A stretch of 64,000 nucleotides of DNA from Lachnospiraceae bacterium OM04-12BH (GCA_003490145.1 QULQ01000003.1:223722-287721); one strand, 5' to 3'; shown: positions 34,680 to 44,900, counted from the stretch's first letter. A program made the numbers and translations. Notes: a model not told the origin generated them from the letters alone.

Positions 34680-35405
34680 ATGGCAGAGCAGCAAAATCTA
34701 AAAATGCCAACTCATGTGGCAATCATTCTGGATGGCAATGGCAGATGGGCAAAGAGCAAGGGAATGCCGAGAAACTACGGACATGTGCAGGGAGCCAAGA
34801 CTGTGGAAACAATCTGTGAGGAAGCCTACAAAATGGGGATTTCCTATCTGACGGTTTATGCTTTCAGTACAGAAAACTGGAACAGGCCAAAGGACGAGGT
34901 GGATGCACTGATGAAGCTTCTTCGTAATTATTTGAAAACCTGTCTGACTACTGCAAAGAAGAACAGGATGTGTGTCAGGATCATTGGAGATAAGACCAGA
35001 CTGGATCCGGATATCCGGAGGCGGATAGAGGAGCTGGAGGAATCTACGAAGGAAAATGACGGTCTGCATTTTCAGATCGCCCTGAATTATGGTGGCAGGG
35101 ACGAGATACGGAGAGCCTGTCAGAAGATCGCAGAAAAGGTGAAAAGTGGAGAACTGGATCCTTTGAAAATTACAGAGGAGCAGATCGGAGATGCACTTGA
35201 CATGGGAGGGATCCCGGATCCGGATCTGCTGATCCGTACCTGTAATGAGCAGAGAATTTCCAATTTCCTTTTATGGGAATTAGCCTATACGGAGTTTTAC
35301 TTTACACCGGTGGCATGGCCCGATTTTTCAAAAGAAGAATTGCAAAAGGCAGTGGAAGCATATAATCATAGAGACAGAAGATACGGCAGGATAGAGGAGG
35401 AGTAG
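34680..35405 (+). CDS. uppS: Undecaprenyl diphosphate synthase
   Basis: A 241-residue cis-prenyltransferase that makes the C55 lipid carrier for cell-wall synthesis. Catalytic and substrate motifs: VAIILDGNGRWAKSKG (Asp, Arg), YGHVQGAKTVE, TVYAFSTENWNRPKDEVDALM and DLLIRTCNEQRISNFLLWEL then YTEFYF. ATG is preceded by GGAGGAAAT. It is the first gene of the lipid part of the cluster and is followed after 3 bases by cdsA. Confidence 0.97.
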   Translation: MAEQQNLKMPTHVAIILDGNGRWAKSKGMPRNYGHVQGAKTVETICEEAYKMGISYLTVYAFSTENWNRPKDEVDALMKLLRNYLKTCLTTAKKNRMCVRIIGDKTRLDPDIRRRIEELEESTKENDGLHFQIALNYGGRDEIRRACQKIAEKVKSGELDPLKITEEQIGDALDMGGIPDPDLLIRTCNEQRISNFLLWELAYTEFYFTPVAWPDFSKEELQKAVEAYNHRDRRYGRIEEE

Positions 35406-35408
35406 TCC

Positions 35409-36233
35409 ATGTTTAAAACACGTTTGATCAGCAGTATCGTGCTGGTAGTGCTTGCCCTTGTGGTAATACTGACGGGCGGCTATCTTCTGGCAGCTGTGCT
35501 GCTATTCCTTTCCCTTACTGCATACCGTGAACTGATGAAGGCCTGCGGTCTTACGGAAAAGGGAAAGCCTTCCGGTCTGGAGATCATTGGTTATACAGGA
35601 ATTGTGGCTTATTATCTCGTAATGGTCTTTACAAAGCAGGAGGAAGAAATGCTTCTTCTTGTTCTGATCATGATACTGATTGCCTTTATGTTTCTGTATG
35701 TGCTTACTTTTCCGAAGTTCCACGCAGATCAGATCATGAGTTCCTTTTTCAACGTGGTCTATGCGCCGGTCATGCTGTCCTGCATATATCTGGTAAGGAC
35801 GCTTCCCTATGGAAATTATTCCGTATGGATGATCTTTATCAGCTCCTGGATCTGTGATACCTGTGCTTATGCTGTGGGGATCGTGATCGGTAAGCATAAG
35901 ATGGTGCCAAAGCTGAGTCCCAAGAAATCTATAGAAGGAGCCATTGGAGGTGTCCTTGGTGCCGCGATCGTAGGCGGGCTTTATGGGTACTTTGTGGTAG
36001 AGCCGGTGATCACGGAGCAGAATGTGACATGGGTCTTTGTATTGATCAGTGCAGCAGGTGCAGTGATCTCCCAGATCGGGGATCTGGCTGCTTCCGCGAT
36101 TAAGAGAAATCATGATATCAAGGATTATGGCAAGCTGATTCCGGGGCATGGCGGCGTTATGGACCGCTTTGACAGTGTGATCTTCACAGCGCCCATGATC
36201 TATCTGCTGCTGGAAATTCTGCTGAATGTCTGA
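35409..36233 (+). CDS. cdsA: Phosphatidate cytidylyltransferase
   Basis: A 274-residue membrane enzyme that makes CDP-diacylglycerol from phosphatidate and CTP. It has about eight helices and the C-terminal signature SQIGDLAASAIKRNHDIKDYGKLIPGHGGVMDRFDS. Its last 20 bases recur imperfectly just after the gene (36247-36266). Confidence 0.96.
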   Translation: MFKTRLISSIVLVVLALVVILTGGYLLAAVLLFLSLTAYRELMKACGLTEKGKPSGLEIIGYTGIVAYYLVMVFTKQEEEMLLLVLIMILIAFMFLYVLTFPKFHADQIMSSFFNVVYAPVMLSCIYLVRTLPYGNYSVWMIFISSWICDTCAYAVGIVIGKHKMVPKLSPKKSIEGAIGGVLGAAIVGGLYGYFVVEPVITEQNVTWVFVLISAAGAVISQIGDLAASAIKRNHDIKDYGKLIPGHGGVMDRFDSVIFTAPMIYLLLEILLNV

Positions 36234-36279
36234 TATGCTTCCGGTAATTCTGTTGAATACCTGATAAAGAGGAAATAAA

Positions 36280-37437
36280 ATGGATAAGATAAAAAGGATA
36301 GGAGTACTGGGTTCTACCGGTTCTATCGGAACCCAGACACTTGAAATCGTAAGAAATAATAAGGATCTGCAGGTTACTGCCCTGGCAGCGGGAACCAGTG
36401 TCACCCTTATGGAACAGCAGATCCGTGAATTTCTGCCACAGCTTGCTGTTATGTGGACAGAAGAGGCAGCCAGGGACTTAAAGGAGAGAGTGGCAGATCT
36501 TCCGGTGAAGGTGCTCTGCGGCATGGAAGGGCTCCTTACCCTTGCTGCCATGGAGGATATGGATATTCTGGTAACAGCGATCGTGGGAATGATCGGTATC
36601 CGTCCTACCATTGCCGCTATTTCTGCAGGGAAGACCATTGCCCTTGCCAACAAAGAGACACTGGTCACAGCAGGACATATCATCATGCCTCTTGCCGCAG
36701 AAAAAAAGGTTCCGATCCTGCCGGTAGACAGCGAACACAGTGCAATCTTCCAGTCCATGAACGGAGAAAACAGAAAGCGTGTCAGCAAGATCCTGCTGAC
36801 AGCCTCCGGTGGACCCTTCCGCGGAAAGAAGAGAGAAGAGCTTGCAGATATTACGGTAGAGGATGCCTTAAAGCACCCTAACTGGTCCATGGGAAGAAAG
36901 ATCACAGTGGATTCTTCCACCCTTGTCAATAAGGGACTTGAGGTGATCGAGGCCAAATGGCTTTTTAATGTGGAGCCGGAGAATATCCAGGTTGTTGTAC
37001 AGCCGCAGAGTGTGATCCATTCCATGGTAGAGTACGAGGATGGCGGTATCATGGCACAGCTTGGCACACCGGATATGAAGCTGCCGATCCAGTATGCACT
37101 GTTTTATCCTGACAGAAGGCCTCTGCCGGGAAAGAGACTTGATTTTTATGAAATGAAGAGTATTACCTTCGAAAAGCCGGATACAGATACGTTTCTGGGA
37201 CTTCCGCTGGCCTATAGAGCCATTCATGCAGGCGGAAGCATGCCTACCGTGTTTAACGCAGCCAATGAGAAGGCAGTGGCTCTTTTCCTTGATAAGAAGA
37301 TCCGTTTCCTGACGATCTATGATCTGATCCAGGGAGCTATGGAAAATCATAAGGTTGTAGAGAATCCCAGCGTGGAGCAGATCCTTGAGGCAGAAGCAGA
37401 GGCACATGCATTTGTAGAAAGTCACAGGAGGTCATAA
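36280..37437 (+). CDS. dxr: 1-deoxy-D-xylulose 5-phosphate reductoisomerase
   Basis: A 385-residue NADPH-dependent enzyme that commits carbon to the MEP isoprenoid pathway. It shows the N-terminal Rossmann motif GVLGSTGSIGTQTLEIV, then ALANKETLVTAGHI, PVDSEHSAIFQ, LTASGGPFRG, HPNWSMGRKITVDSSTLVNKGLEVIEA and NAANEKAVALFL. With ispG in the same cluster, isoprenoid precursors for UppS come from this pathway. Confidence 0.97.
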   Translation: MDKIKRIGVLGSTGSIGTQTLEIVRNNKDLQVTALAAGTSVTLMEQQIREFLPQLAVMWTEEAARDLKERVADLPVKVLCGMEGLLTLAAMEDMDILVTAIVGMIGIRPTIAAISAGKTIALANKETLVTAGHIIMPLAAEKKVPILPVDSEHSAIFQSMNGENRKRVSKILLTASGGPFRGKKREELADITVEDALKHPNWSMGRKITVDSSTLVNKGLEVIEAKWLFNVEPENIQVVVQPQSVIHSMVEYEDGGIMAQLGTPDMKLPIQYALFYPDRRPLPGKRLDFYEMKSITFEKPDTDTFLGLPLAYRAIHAGGSMPTVFNAANEKAVALFLDKKIRFLTIYDLIQGAMENHKVVENPSVEQILEAEAEAHAFVESHRRS

Positions 37438-37443
37438 TTTAAG

Positions 37444-38502
37444 TTGATCGTTTCTATTATTTTATTTATTATCATATTCTGCGTGCTTGTTGTTTCCCAT
37501 GAGCTTGGACATTTCTTGATTGCCAGGAAAAATGGGATCCACGTGGTAGAATTTTTCATTGGAATGGGACCTTCCCTGATTTCCTTCGAAAAGGGAGGAA
37601 CGAAGTATTCCCTGAAGCTATTGCCTATTGGTGGTGCCTGTGTTTTTGAAGGAGAAGACGGGCAGAACATGGGAGAGGAGCAGAGTGAAGAAGGAGAAGG
37701 TTCTTTCCAGAAGGCCAGTGTAGGTGCCAGATTCGCCACGGTGCTGGCAGGTCCTGTGGCAAACTTTGTGATCGCATATCTTTTTGCGCTGATCATTGTA
37801 TGGTTCTGTGGTGTCATGATGCCGACTATAAGCAGTGTTACAGAAGGCGGTGCCGCTGAGGCAGCAGGACTTCAGGAGGGGGATGTGATCACACGGATCA
37901 ACGGAGAGAAGATCCATATGTGGGAAGATATCCGCCTGGCAGCGCTGACCGGACAGGGCGGCTCCATGACCATTGAGTACGAGAGACAGGGGGAAAAGGG
38001 TGAAGTGATCCTGAATCCTGTTTATGATGAAAATGGAGATACGTGGTACATTGGAATTATGGGAGGCACAGATCTGAAGGTCTGTACAGTTCCGGAGACC
38101 TTCCAGTATGGCTTTTATGTACTTGAGTATACTGTTAAGGCTACAGCTAAGAGTCTTGTTATGCTGGTAAGGGGACAGCTGTCTGCAGACGCAGTATCAG
38201 GTCCGGTGGGAATGGTACAATACGTGGATCAGACCTACGATGCGGTAAAGGATTATGGAATGTCCAATGTAATCATCAATATGGTGAATATCGCCATGAT
38301 GCTTTCTATCAGCCTTGGTGTTATGAATCTTCTGCCGCTTCCGGCACTTGATGGCGGACGTTTGGTATTTTTGCTGGTAGAGATGGTACGTGGGAAGCCG
38401 GTACCGCCGGAAAAGGAAGGATTAGTGCATTTAGGCGGAATGATCGCACTTATGATCCTGATGGTCTTTGTTCTGGTAAATGATATATCAAAACTGTTGT
38501 AG
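37444..38502 (+). CDS. rseP: Site-2 protease RseP/RasP (M50 metalloprotease)
   Basis: A 352-residue intramembrane zinc protease. Start codon TTG at 37444, with AGGAGGTC (37425-37432) inside the end of dxr. HExxH is in VVSHELGHFLIARKNG, FIGMGPSLISFEKGGTKYSL follows, a PDZ domain lies at about 120-200 (AAEAAGLQEGDVITRINGEKI), and the third motif NLLPLPALDGGRLVF supplies the Asp ligand. In Bacillus the homologue cuts anti-sigma factors and cell-division proteins. Confidence 0.95.
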   Translation: MIVSIILFIIIFCVLVVSHELGHFLIARKNGIHVVEFFIGMGPSLISFEKGGTKYSLKLLPIGGACVFEGEDGQNMGEEQSEEGEGSFQKASVGARFATVLAGPVANFVIAYLFALIIVWFCGVMMPTISSVTEGGAAEAAGLQEGDVITRINGEKIHMWEDIRLAALTGQGGSMTIEYERQGEKGEVILNPVYDENGDTWYIGIMGGTDLKVCTVPETFQYGFYVLEYTVKATAKSLVMLVRGQLSADAVSGPVGMVQYVDQTYDAVKDYGMSNVIINMVNIAMMLSISLGVMNLLPLPALDGGRLVFLLVEMVRGKPVPPEKEGLVHLGGMIALMILMVFVLVNDISKLL

Positions 38503-38519
38503 ATAAAATAACGAAAAAC

Positions 38520-38587
38520 AAAAAGAATCCTGTACAGAATTACCAAAATGTACTTTTTGGCTGTTTTGTACAATGGATTCTTTTTTT
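38520..38587 (+). terminator. Elongated terminator after rseP
   Basis: Three stacked stems: AAAAAGAATCC (38520-38530) with GGATTCTTTTT (38575-38585), TGTACA (38531-38536) with TGTACA (38567-38572), and CCAAAA (38543-38548) with TTTTGG (38555-38560). A T7 run closes it. It ends the uppS-cdsA-dxr-rseP transcript. TATACT at 38597-38602 could be the -10 of a promoter for the phosphatase gene, but no matching -35 is clear. Confidence 0.85.
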
Positions 38588-38697
38588 ATTCTGTACTATA
38601 CTGGATCACATCTGAAGAATCTTTTTATTCTTTTATTCTACAGGAACGCTGGGTTCAGACAGCATTCAGGTAATTTTCCAGGGAAAGAGGTCGTTTT

Positions 38698-39441
38698 ATG
38701 GAGGTTATGTCCGGGTTTTACTGGGATAGCGGAAAAAAGGAAATTAACCAGGACTCTGTCCTTGTTGAGCAGGTTAATACAGGAAAGGGGCGGATTCTGC
38801 TGGCAGCCGTCAGTGATGGGATCGGTGGACTGCCGGCAGGAGAGGTTGCAAGCGGATTCCTGATGGAACGGCTTCAGCAGCATTTTTACGAAGAGATCCT
38901 TCCTCTGATCAGGAAAGGGAAAAGCTCTAAGAAAATCAGACATAGTTTTTTCAGGTGTCTTTATGAAACCGTGGGGATGCTGCAGAAATACGCTGACAGC
39001 CGGGAGATATCCCTTGGGGCAACGCTTTCTGTGCTTCTGCTTATGAAAAGAAGGTATCTGATCCTGCATGTGGGGGACAGCAGGATCTATGAGATCAGAA
39101 AAAAGAGGATCAGACAGTTGACTGAGGATCACAGAGGGGAAGGAAATATTCTGACAAGATGTATGGGAAGCTTTCCCATGTCAGAGGTATATGTCAGATT
39201 TGGAAGATATCATAAAAAAACAGGGTTTCTTTTATGCAGTGATGGATTCTGGGGCAGGGCCGCAGAGGAGCTGCTCCGGGAAATGCTGGATCCATCTGAG
39301 ATCCTTACAGAGGAACAGATTCAGAAGCGGCTTTCTGAAATTGGAAGCTATGGAAAGAGACAGGGGGAGAGGGACAATCTCTCAGCCATTTATGTACTTT
39401 TGAAAAGGGAGGAAGAAGGATTTGAGGGAAATTCTTTGTAA
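38698..39441 (+). CDS. PP2C-family Ser/Thr protein phosphatase
   Basis: A 247-residue PPM-type phosphatase. Metal-binding motifs: KEINQDSVLVE, AAVSDGIGGLPAGEVAS, LILHVGDSRIYEIR, FLLCSDGFWG and GERDNLSAIYVLLK. No membrane segment, so it is cytoplasmic. Most likely it reverses phosphorylation by the kinase encoded right after it; the two genes overlap by 20 bases. This pair resembles the PrpC-PrkC arrangement but stands in a different genomic place, between rseP and ispG. Confidence 0.92.
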   Translation: MEVMSGFYWDSGKKEINQDSVLVEQVNTGKGRILLAAVSDGIGGLPAGEVASGFLMERLQQHFYEEILPLIRKGKSSKKIRHSFFRCLYETVGMLQKYADSREISLGATLSVLLLMKRRYLILHVGDSRIYEIRKKRIRQLTEDHRGEGNILTRCMGSFPMSEVYVRFGRYHKKTGFLLCSDGFWGRAAEELLREMLDPSEILTEEQIQKRLSEIGSYGKRQGERDNLSAIYVLLKREEEGFEGNSL

Positions 39442-40795
39442 TAAATATGAGGTATTGCGGACGATTGCAGAAGGCGGCATGGGATGTGTTTATCTGGTAA
39501 AGGATCTTCACCTGAACAGGCTTTGTGCGGTGAAGGTCAGTAAGGGAAGAGAAGAACAGAAAAGGTCATTTGCTATTGCAGAAAAAGAGCTGCTGAAGCG
39601 TCTGACACATCCGGGTCTTCCTGCCATTCTGGACTTCTTTGAGGAAAAAGGAAATTTCTGTATTGTCATGGAATATGTGGAAGGAATCACACTGGAGCAA
39701 TATATCCGTAAATTTGGAGCGGTCAGGGAGGAGATGGCAGTGAACTGGATGCTGGCTCTATGCGACGTCATGTATTACCTGCATTCCCAGAATCCACCTG
39801 TTATTTACCGTGATCTGAAGCCTGCCAATATCATAATACAGCCGGACGGGCATCTAAGGCTCATCGACTTTGGAGGAGCGTTCCTGTTTGGGAGCGGAAA
39901 TGGGAAGGAGCAGTTTATGCTGGGAACTCTCGGATACAGTGCACCCGAACAGTGGATGCATGGCCGTACGGGAAAGGCAGCGGATATTTACAGTATGGGT
40001 GCTGTTCTGCATGAAATGCTGACGGGTGTCAGAGCCGGGGCATATGAAAAGGAGAGATATCCAGTCAGGGAGTATGACAAAGGAATATCGGAGGGACTGC
40101 AGCGTGTTACAGAAATCTGCCTGAAGAAGCGTCCGGGGGACAGGTACCAGAGCACGGAGGAACTGAAAGAAGCACTTCTTTCCTGCAGGGAAGGAAGAGG
40201 GCAAAGATGCCATTTCCCGTTAAAAAGAGGAATTGCCATGGTGTTTACCTGTCTTGTGGCAGCATCTGCAGTTCTGCCACTGCTTAAAGGTGTGCCAGAA
40301 ACAGAATTCCCGTTTCCATTTCTGCAAAGACCATGCATTTTTCTGGCAGCGGATATACTGTATCACCGGATCGCATTTGGAAAGTCAGGGAGGAAGCAAT
40401 TTATCAGGAAGAGGGAAAAGAGTATTCTTCTGAGCGAGAAACCATTTCCAGGAATGTATGTGGCGGGTTTTCTTCTGGCCTTCCTTCTGGGTGTCTGTTT
40501 CCAGCCGGGATATGAGAGTACAGTGATGACAGTGCAGGCAGCACAGAAAGAACGGATGACGCAGATGGCGCATGCAGACGGCGAAGACACAGGAGAGCTT
40601 TTTGTTGAGATGAGGGATGAAAAGGGAAGAAAGCTGCTTTTACAGGAGGGTGCCAGTCTGCCGGTAGAAAAAAGAGTCCGATTTGAAATTTCAGGGGAAA
40701 ACCTCCCGGAAGGAACGGTTTCTCTGCAGCTTTTGGCAACAGAAGCAGATGGACAGATACGCAGAAGCCGGATTTTTCTTCTTGAAAATGTTTAG
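39422..40795 (+). CDS. Membrane Ser/Thr protein kinase without PASTA domains
   Basis: A 457-residue Hanks-type kinase starting at TTG 39422 behind AGGGAGG (39407-39413). Kinase domain (about 8-262): IAEGGMGCVYLVKD, Lys38 in CAVKVS, VIYRDLKPANIII (Arg130-Asp131; Tyr replaces the usual His), LIDFGGAF (Asp149) and GTLGYSAPEQW. After that come hydrophobic segments at about 269-287 and 346-362 and a C-terminal domain of about 90 residues (from DTGELFVEMRDEKGRK) with a beta-rich look. PASTA repeats, the usual muropeptide sensors, are absent. The C-terminal domain is unfamiliar to me. Confidence 0.9.
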   Translation: MREILCNKYEVLRTIAEGGMGCVYLVKDLHLNRLCAVKVSKGREEQKRSFAIAEKELLKRLTHPGLPAILDFFEEKGNFCIVMEYVEGITLEQYIRKFGAVREEMAVNWMLALCDVMYYLHSQNPPVIYRDLKPANIIIQPDGHLRLIDFGGAFLFGSGNGKEQFMLGTLGYSAPEQWMHGRTGKAADIYSMGAVLHEMLTGVRAGAYEKERYPVREYDKGISEGLQRVTEICLKKRPGDRYQSTEELKEALLSCREGRGQRCHFPLKRGIAMVFTCLVAASAVLPLLKGVPETEFPFPFLQRPCIFLAADILYHRIAFGKSGRKQFIRKREKSILLSEKPFPGMYVAGFLLAFLLGVCFQPGYESTVMTVQAAQKERMTQMAHADGEDTGELFVEMRDEKGRKLLLQEGASLPVEKRVRFEISGENLPEGTVSLQLLATEADGQIRRSRIFLLENV

Positions 40796-40843
40796 CATAT
40801 CACATATCATGGAAGAAGAGATTTAATCACGTGGGAGGTCATT

Positions 40844-41902
40844 ATGTTCACCAGAGAGCAGACAAAAACCGTAGCAATAGGAGACAGGATCATAGGAGGA
40901 GGAAATCCTATTCTAATCCAGTCCATGACAAATACAAGAACTGAAGATGTGGCAGCTACTGTTGCCCAGATAAAGGAACTGACCAGGGCTGGCTGTGAGA
41001 TCATCCGCTGCACCGTACCGACGCTGGAAGCAGCGCAGGCGATCCGTGAAATCAAAAAACAGATTACCATTCCATTGGTAGCAGACATTCATTTTGATTA
41101 TAAGATGGCAATTGCTGCTATGGAAAACGGAGCCGACAAGATCCGGATTAATCCCGGAAATATCGGTTCAGAAGAAAAAGTAAGAGCTGTGGTAGAGACT
41201 GCAAAGGAGCGGAATATTCCGATCCGCGTAGGTGTAAACAGTGGATCTCTCGAGAAGGAGCTGGTGGAGAAATACCATGGTGTTACTGCAGAGGGGATCG
41301 TGGAAAGTGCTCTTGATAAGGTACATATGATCGAAGATATGGATTATGACAATCTGGTGATCAGTATAAAATCCTCAGATGTCCTTAAGTGTGTCAGGGC
41401 ACATGAGCTGCTTTCAGAGAAAACAGATCATCCCCTTCATGTGGGAATCACAGAGTCAGGAACCCTGATCAGCGGAAATATCAAGTCCAGCATCGGATTG
41501 GCACTGATCTTAAGCAAGGGGATCGGTGATACGATCCGTGTTTCCCTGACCGGTGATCCGGTGGAGGAGATCAAGTCAGCAAAGCTGATCCTCCGGACAC
41601 TTGGACTTCGCAAAGGCGGAATCGAGGTTGTTTCCTGTCCCACCTGTGGAAGAACCAGGATCGATCTGATCGGGCTGGCCAATCAGGTAGAAAAACTGGT
41701 AGCAGATTACCCACTGGATATCAAGGTAGCTGTCATGGGCTGTGCGGTAAATGGCCCTGGTGAAGCGAAAGAGGCGGATCTTGGTATAGCAGGAGGGCTT
41801 TCTGAAGGTCTTCTGATCAAAAAGGGTGAGATCATCAGGAAGGTACCGGAGAAGGAGCTTCTGGCGGCGCTTAAGGATGAGCTGGATCATTGGCAGAACT
41901 AA
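40844..41902 (+). CDS. ispG: 4-hydroxy-3-methylbut-2-enyl diphosphate synthase IspG
   Basis: A 352-residue enzyme of the MEP pathway with a [4Fe-4S] cluster. N-terminal TIM-barrel motifs: NPILIQSMTNTRTED, GCEIIRCTVP, PLVADIHFDYKMA, DKIRINPGNIG and RVGVNSGSLEK. The C-terminal cluster ligands are in VVSCPTCGRTRIDL and AVMGCAVNGPGEAKEAD. Length is that of the two-domain bacterial type. GGGAGGTC lies before the ATG. It feeds the same pathway as dxr. Confidence 0.97.
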   Translation: MFTREQTKTVAIGDRIIGGGNPILIQSMTNTRTEDVAATVAQIKELTRAGCEIIRCTVPTLEAAQAIREIKKQITIPLVADIHFDYKMAIAAMENGADKIRINPGNIGSEEKVRAVVETAKERNIPIRVGVNSGSLEKELVEKYHGVTAEGIVESALDKVHMIEDMDYDNLVISIKSSDVLKCVRAHELLSEKTDHPLHVGITESGTLISGNIKSSIGLALILSKGIGDTIRVSLTGDPVEEIKSAKLILRTLGLRKGGIEVVSCPTCGRTRIDLIGLANQVEKLVADYPLDIKVAVMGCAVNGPGEAKEADLGIAGGLSEGLLIKKGEIIRKVPEKELLAALKDELDHWQN

Positions 41903-41919
41903 AGAAACAGAGGTAAGGT

Positions 41920-44900
41920 ATGGGAAAACAGTTTTTTGAGGTATTTCCTAAACTGAAATTAGATCAGAAAAATCAGGATCTGTTTGAACAGACTGAGATC
42001 GAAAAGGTGACCACGACAAAGAGCAGGGAGCTTATCAGGGTCACCTTTCTTTCCCGTCATCTGATCCAGAAGGAAAATGTCCTGAAGGTTGAAAACGAGA
42101 TAAAAAAGCAGTTTTTCCAGGATTATACAGTCAGGGTAAAGCTGTATGAAAGGTTCCAGCTTTCAGGTCAGTATACGCCGGAGAAGCTGATGGAGCTGTA
42201 CAGGGACAGCATTCTGCTTGAACTGAAGAATTACAGTCCGGTAGAATATAATATTTTCAAAGGGGCAGATATTTCCTATCCTGACGAGAGGGAGATCCAT
42301 CTGACCATTGATGATACGGTTCCGGCAAGAAGCCGGAAGGATGAACTGATCCGTATCCTGCAGAAGATCCTTAATGAGAGGTGCGGCTTTGCGGTTCATA
42401 TTACAGCAGCTTATAAGGCAAAGAAGACCGGTAAATATAAGGAAGAGGATGAGCTTCAGATCGCCAGACAGGTAGCAGAGATCACGGCGAGAGTTTACGG
42501 CAGTAAAGACGGACTGTCTAAAGGAGATATGCAGCCAGTGATGACAGGCACCGGCACAGAAGGTAAGCCAGGAAATGTGGAAGTGAAAGCAGGGACACCG
42601 GAGATGAAAGCATCTGGAAGACCTTCCGAAGGTGCACCCGGAAAACAGGAGTTTAAAAAGGGTGAATTCAAAAAAGGTGACTTTAAGAAGGGTGATTTTA
42701 ACCGGTCTGTAAAGCGTTCTGATAATCCGGATGTGATCTATGGACGTGACTTTGAAGAAGAGGCGATACCCATTGAAGAAATTATCGGAGATATGGGAGA
42801 GATAGTGATCCGTGGTAAGATCATCCGTTATGACAGCCGTGAGATCAAGAATGAGAAGACCATTCTGATGTTTGATGTGACAGATTTTACCGATACCATG
42901 ACGATCAAGATGTTTGCCAGAAATGATCAGGTGAAGGAGATCACAGCAGAGATGAAGGCAGGAGCCTTTGTCAAGCTGAAGGGTGTGACCATGATCGACC
43001 GGTTTGATAATGAGCTGACTATTGGATCTATTGCAGGTATTAAGAAGATCCCGGACTTTACAACATCAAGAAGTGATACCAGTGTGCAGAAGAGGGTGGA
43101 GCTTCACTGCCACACCAAGATGAGCGATATGGATGGCGTATCCGAAGCCAAGGATATTGTAAAACGTGCCTATAAATGGGGACACCCGGCGATTGCCATT
43201 ACGGATCATGGGGTTGTGCAGTCCTTCCCGGATGCCAATCATGTGTGGGAGGATCTGTGGAAGGCAGAAAAGGCAAAGCGGATCGAAGCAGGTGACCAGA
43301 GTCCGGATAAGCAGGATTTCTTTAAGGTCATATATGGAATGGAAGCCTATCTGGTAGATGATCTCAAGGAGATCGTTACCGGAGATGAGGGACAGGATCT
43401 GAATGCAGATTTTGTCGTATTTGATATCGAGACAACGGGATTTTCTCCGGTGAATAATAAGATCATAGAGATCGGTGCGGTTAAGATCCGGCAGGGTGAG
43501 ATCACAGACCGGTTTTCTGTTTTCGTGAACCCGGGGGTGCCGATCCCCTTTGAAATAGAAAAGCTGACCAGCATCAATGATTCCATGGTCATGGATGCCC
43601 CTCCCATTGAGGTGATACTGCCACAGTTCCTGGATTTCTGTCAGGATGCTGTACTGGTAGCGCATAATGCCAATTTTGATATGAGCTTTATCATGGAAAA
43701 TGCCAAAAGACAGGGGATTTCACGGAAATTTACCTTCGTAGATACGCTGGGGATCGCAAGGGTGCTTCTGACACACCAGGCCAAGCATACACTGGATGCA
43801 GTAGCAAAGACACTTTCCATTTCGCTGGAGAATCATCACCGTGCTGTGGATGATGCAGAGTGTACGGCTCATATTTTTTTGAAGTTTTCAGCCATGCTGA
43901 GAGAACGGGGAGCGGACACTCTTTCCAGGATCAATGCCCTTGGGGAATCCAGTCCGGATATCATCAAAAAGCTGACCAGTTATCATGCGATCATCCTGGC
44001 AGAGAATAATATCGGGAGGGAAAATCTGTACAGGCTGGTTTCGGCTTCCCATCTTCAGTATTTTAACAGACATCCCAGGGTGCCAAAGAGCCTTCTTTTG
44101 AAATACAGGGAGGGTCTTATCCTTGGCAGTGCCTGTGAGGCCGGCGAGCTGTACAGGGCGCTTCTGGATGGCAAGGCAGAGGAGGAGATTGCCAGGATCG
44201 TGAACTTTTATGACTATCTGGAGATCCAGCCTCTTGGCAATAATCATTTTATGATTGATTCTCCCAAGGTTCCTGCAGTAAACAGTGAAGAGGATATCAT
44301 GGACTTTAACCGCAGAATCGTAGCACTTGGAGAAGAGTTCAACAAGCCTGTGGTGGCAACCTGTGATGTCCATTTCCTGGATCCGGAGGATGAGGTCTAC
44401 CGGAGGATCATCATGGCAGGAAAGGGCTTTGATGATGCTGATAACCAGGCGCCGCTGTATCTTAGGACAACAGAGGAAATGCTGAAGGAGTTTGAATACC
44501 TTGGCAGTGACAAGGCAAGGGAAGTGGTGATCACCAATACCAATAAGATTGCCGACAGAATAGATGTCATGAGTCCGGTAAGACCGGACAAGTGTCCGCC
44601 TGTCATTCCGGACAGTGATAAGACACTGACGGAGATCTGTTACAATAAAGCACACGAGCTGTATGGCGAGGAGCTGCCAGCTATCGTAAAGGATCGTCTG
44701 GACAAGGAGCTGCACTCCATTATCAGCAACGGATTTGCGGTTATGTATATCATTGCCCAGAAGCTGGTGTGGAAGTCTGTGGAGGATGGTTATCTGGTAG
44801 GCTCCAGAGGATCGGTAGGATCCTCTCTTGTGGCATTCATGGCTGGTATTACAGAGGTTAATTCCCTGAGCGCCCATTACCGGTGTCCGAATTGCCACTA

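Noticed and set aside
35502..37067. A 521-codon open frame on the minus strand opposite cdsA and dxr
   Set aside because: It is antisense to two well-conserved genes, has low-complexity Ser/Ile/His content and no family motif. It arises because the real genes rarely use codons that give stops on the other strand.
43888..44898. A 336-codon open frame on the minus strand opposite polC
   Set aside because: It lies inside PolC coding sequence with intact conserved motifs on the plus strand and has no recognisable domain or ribosome site.
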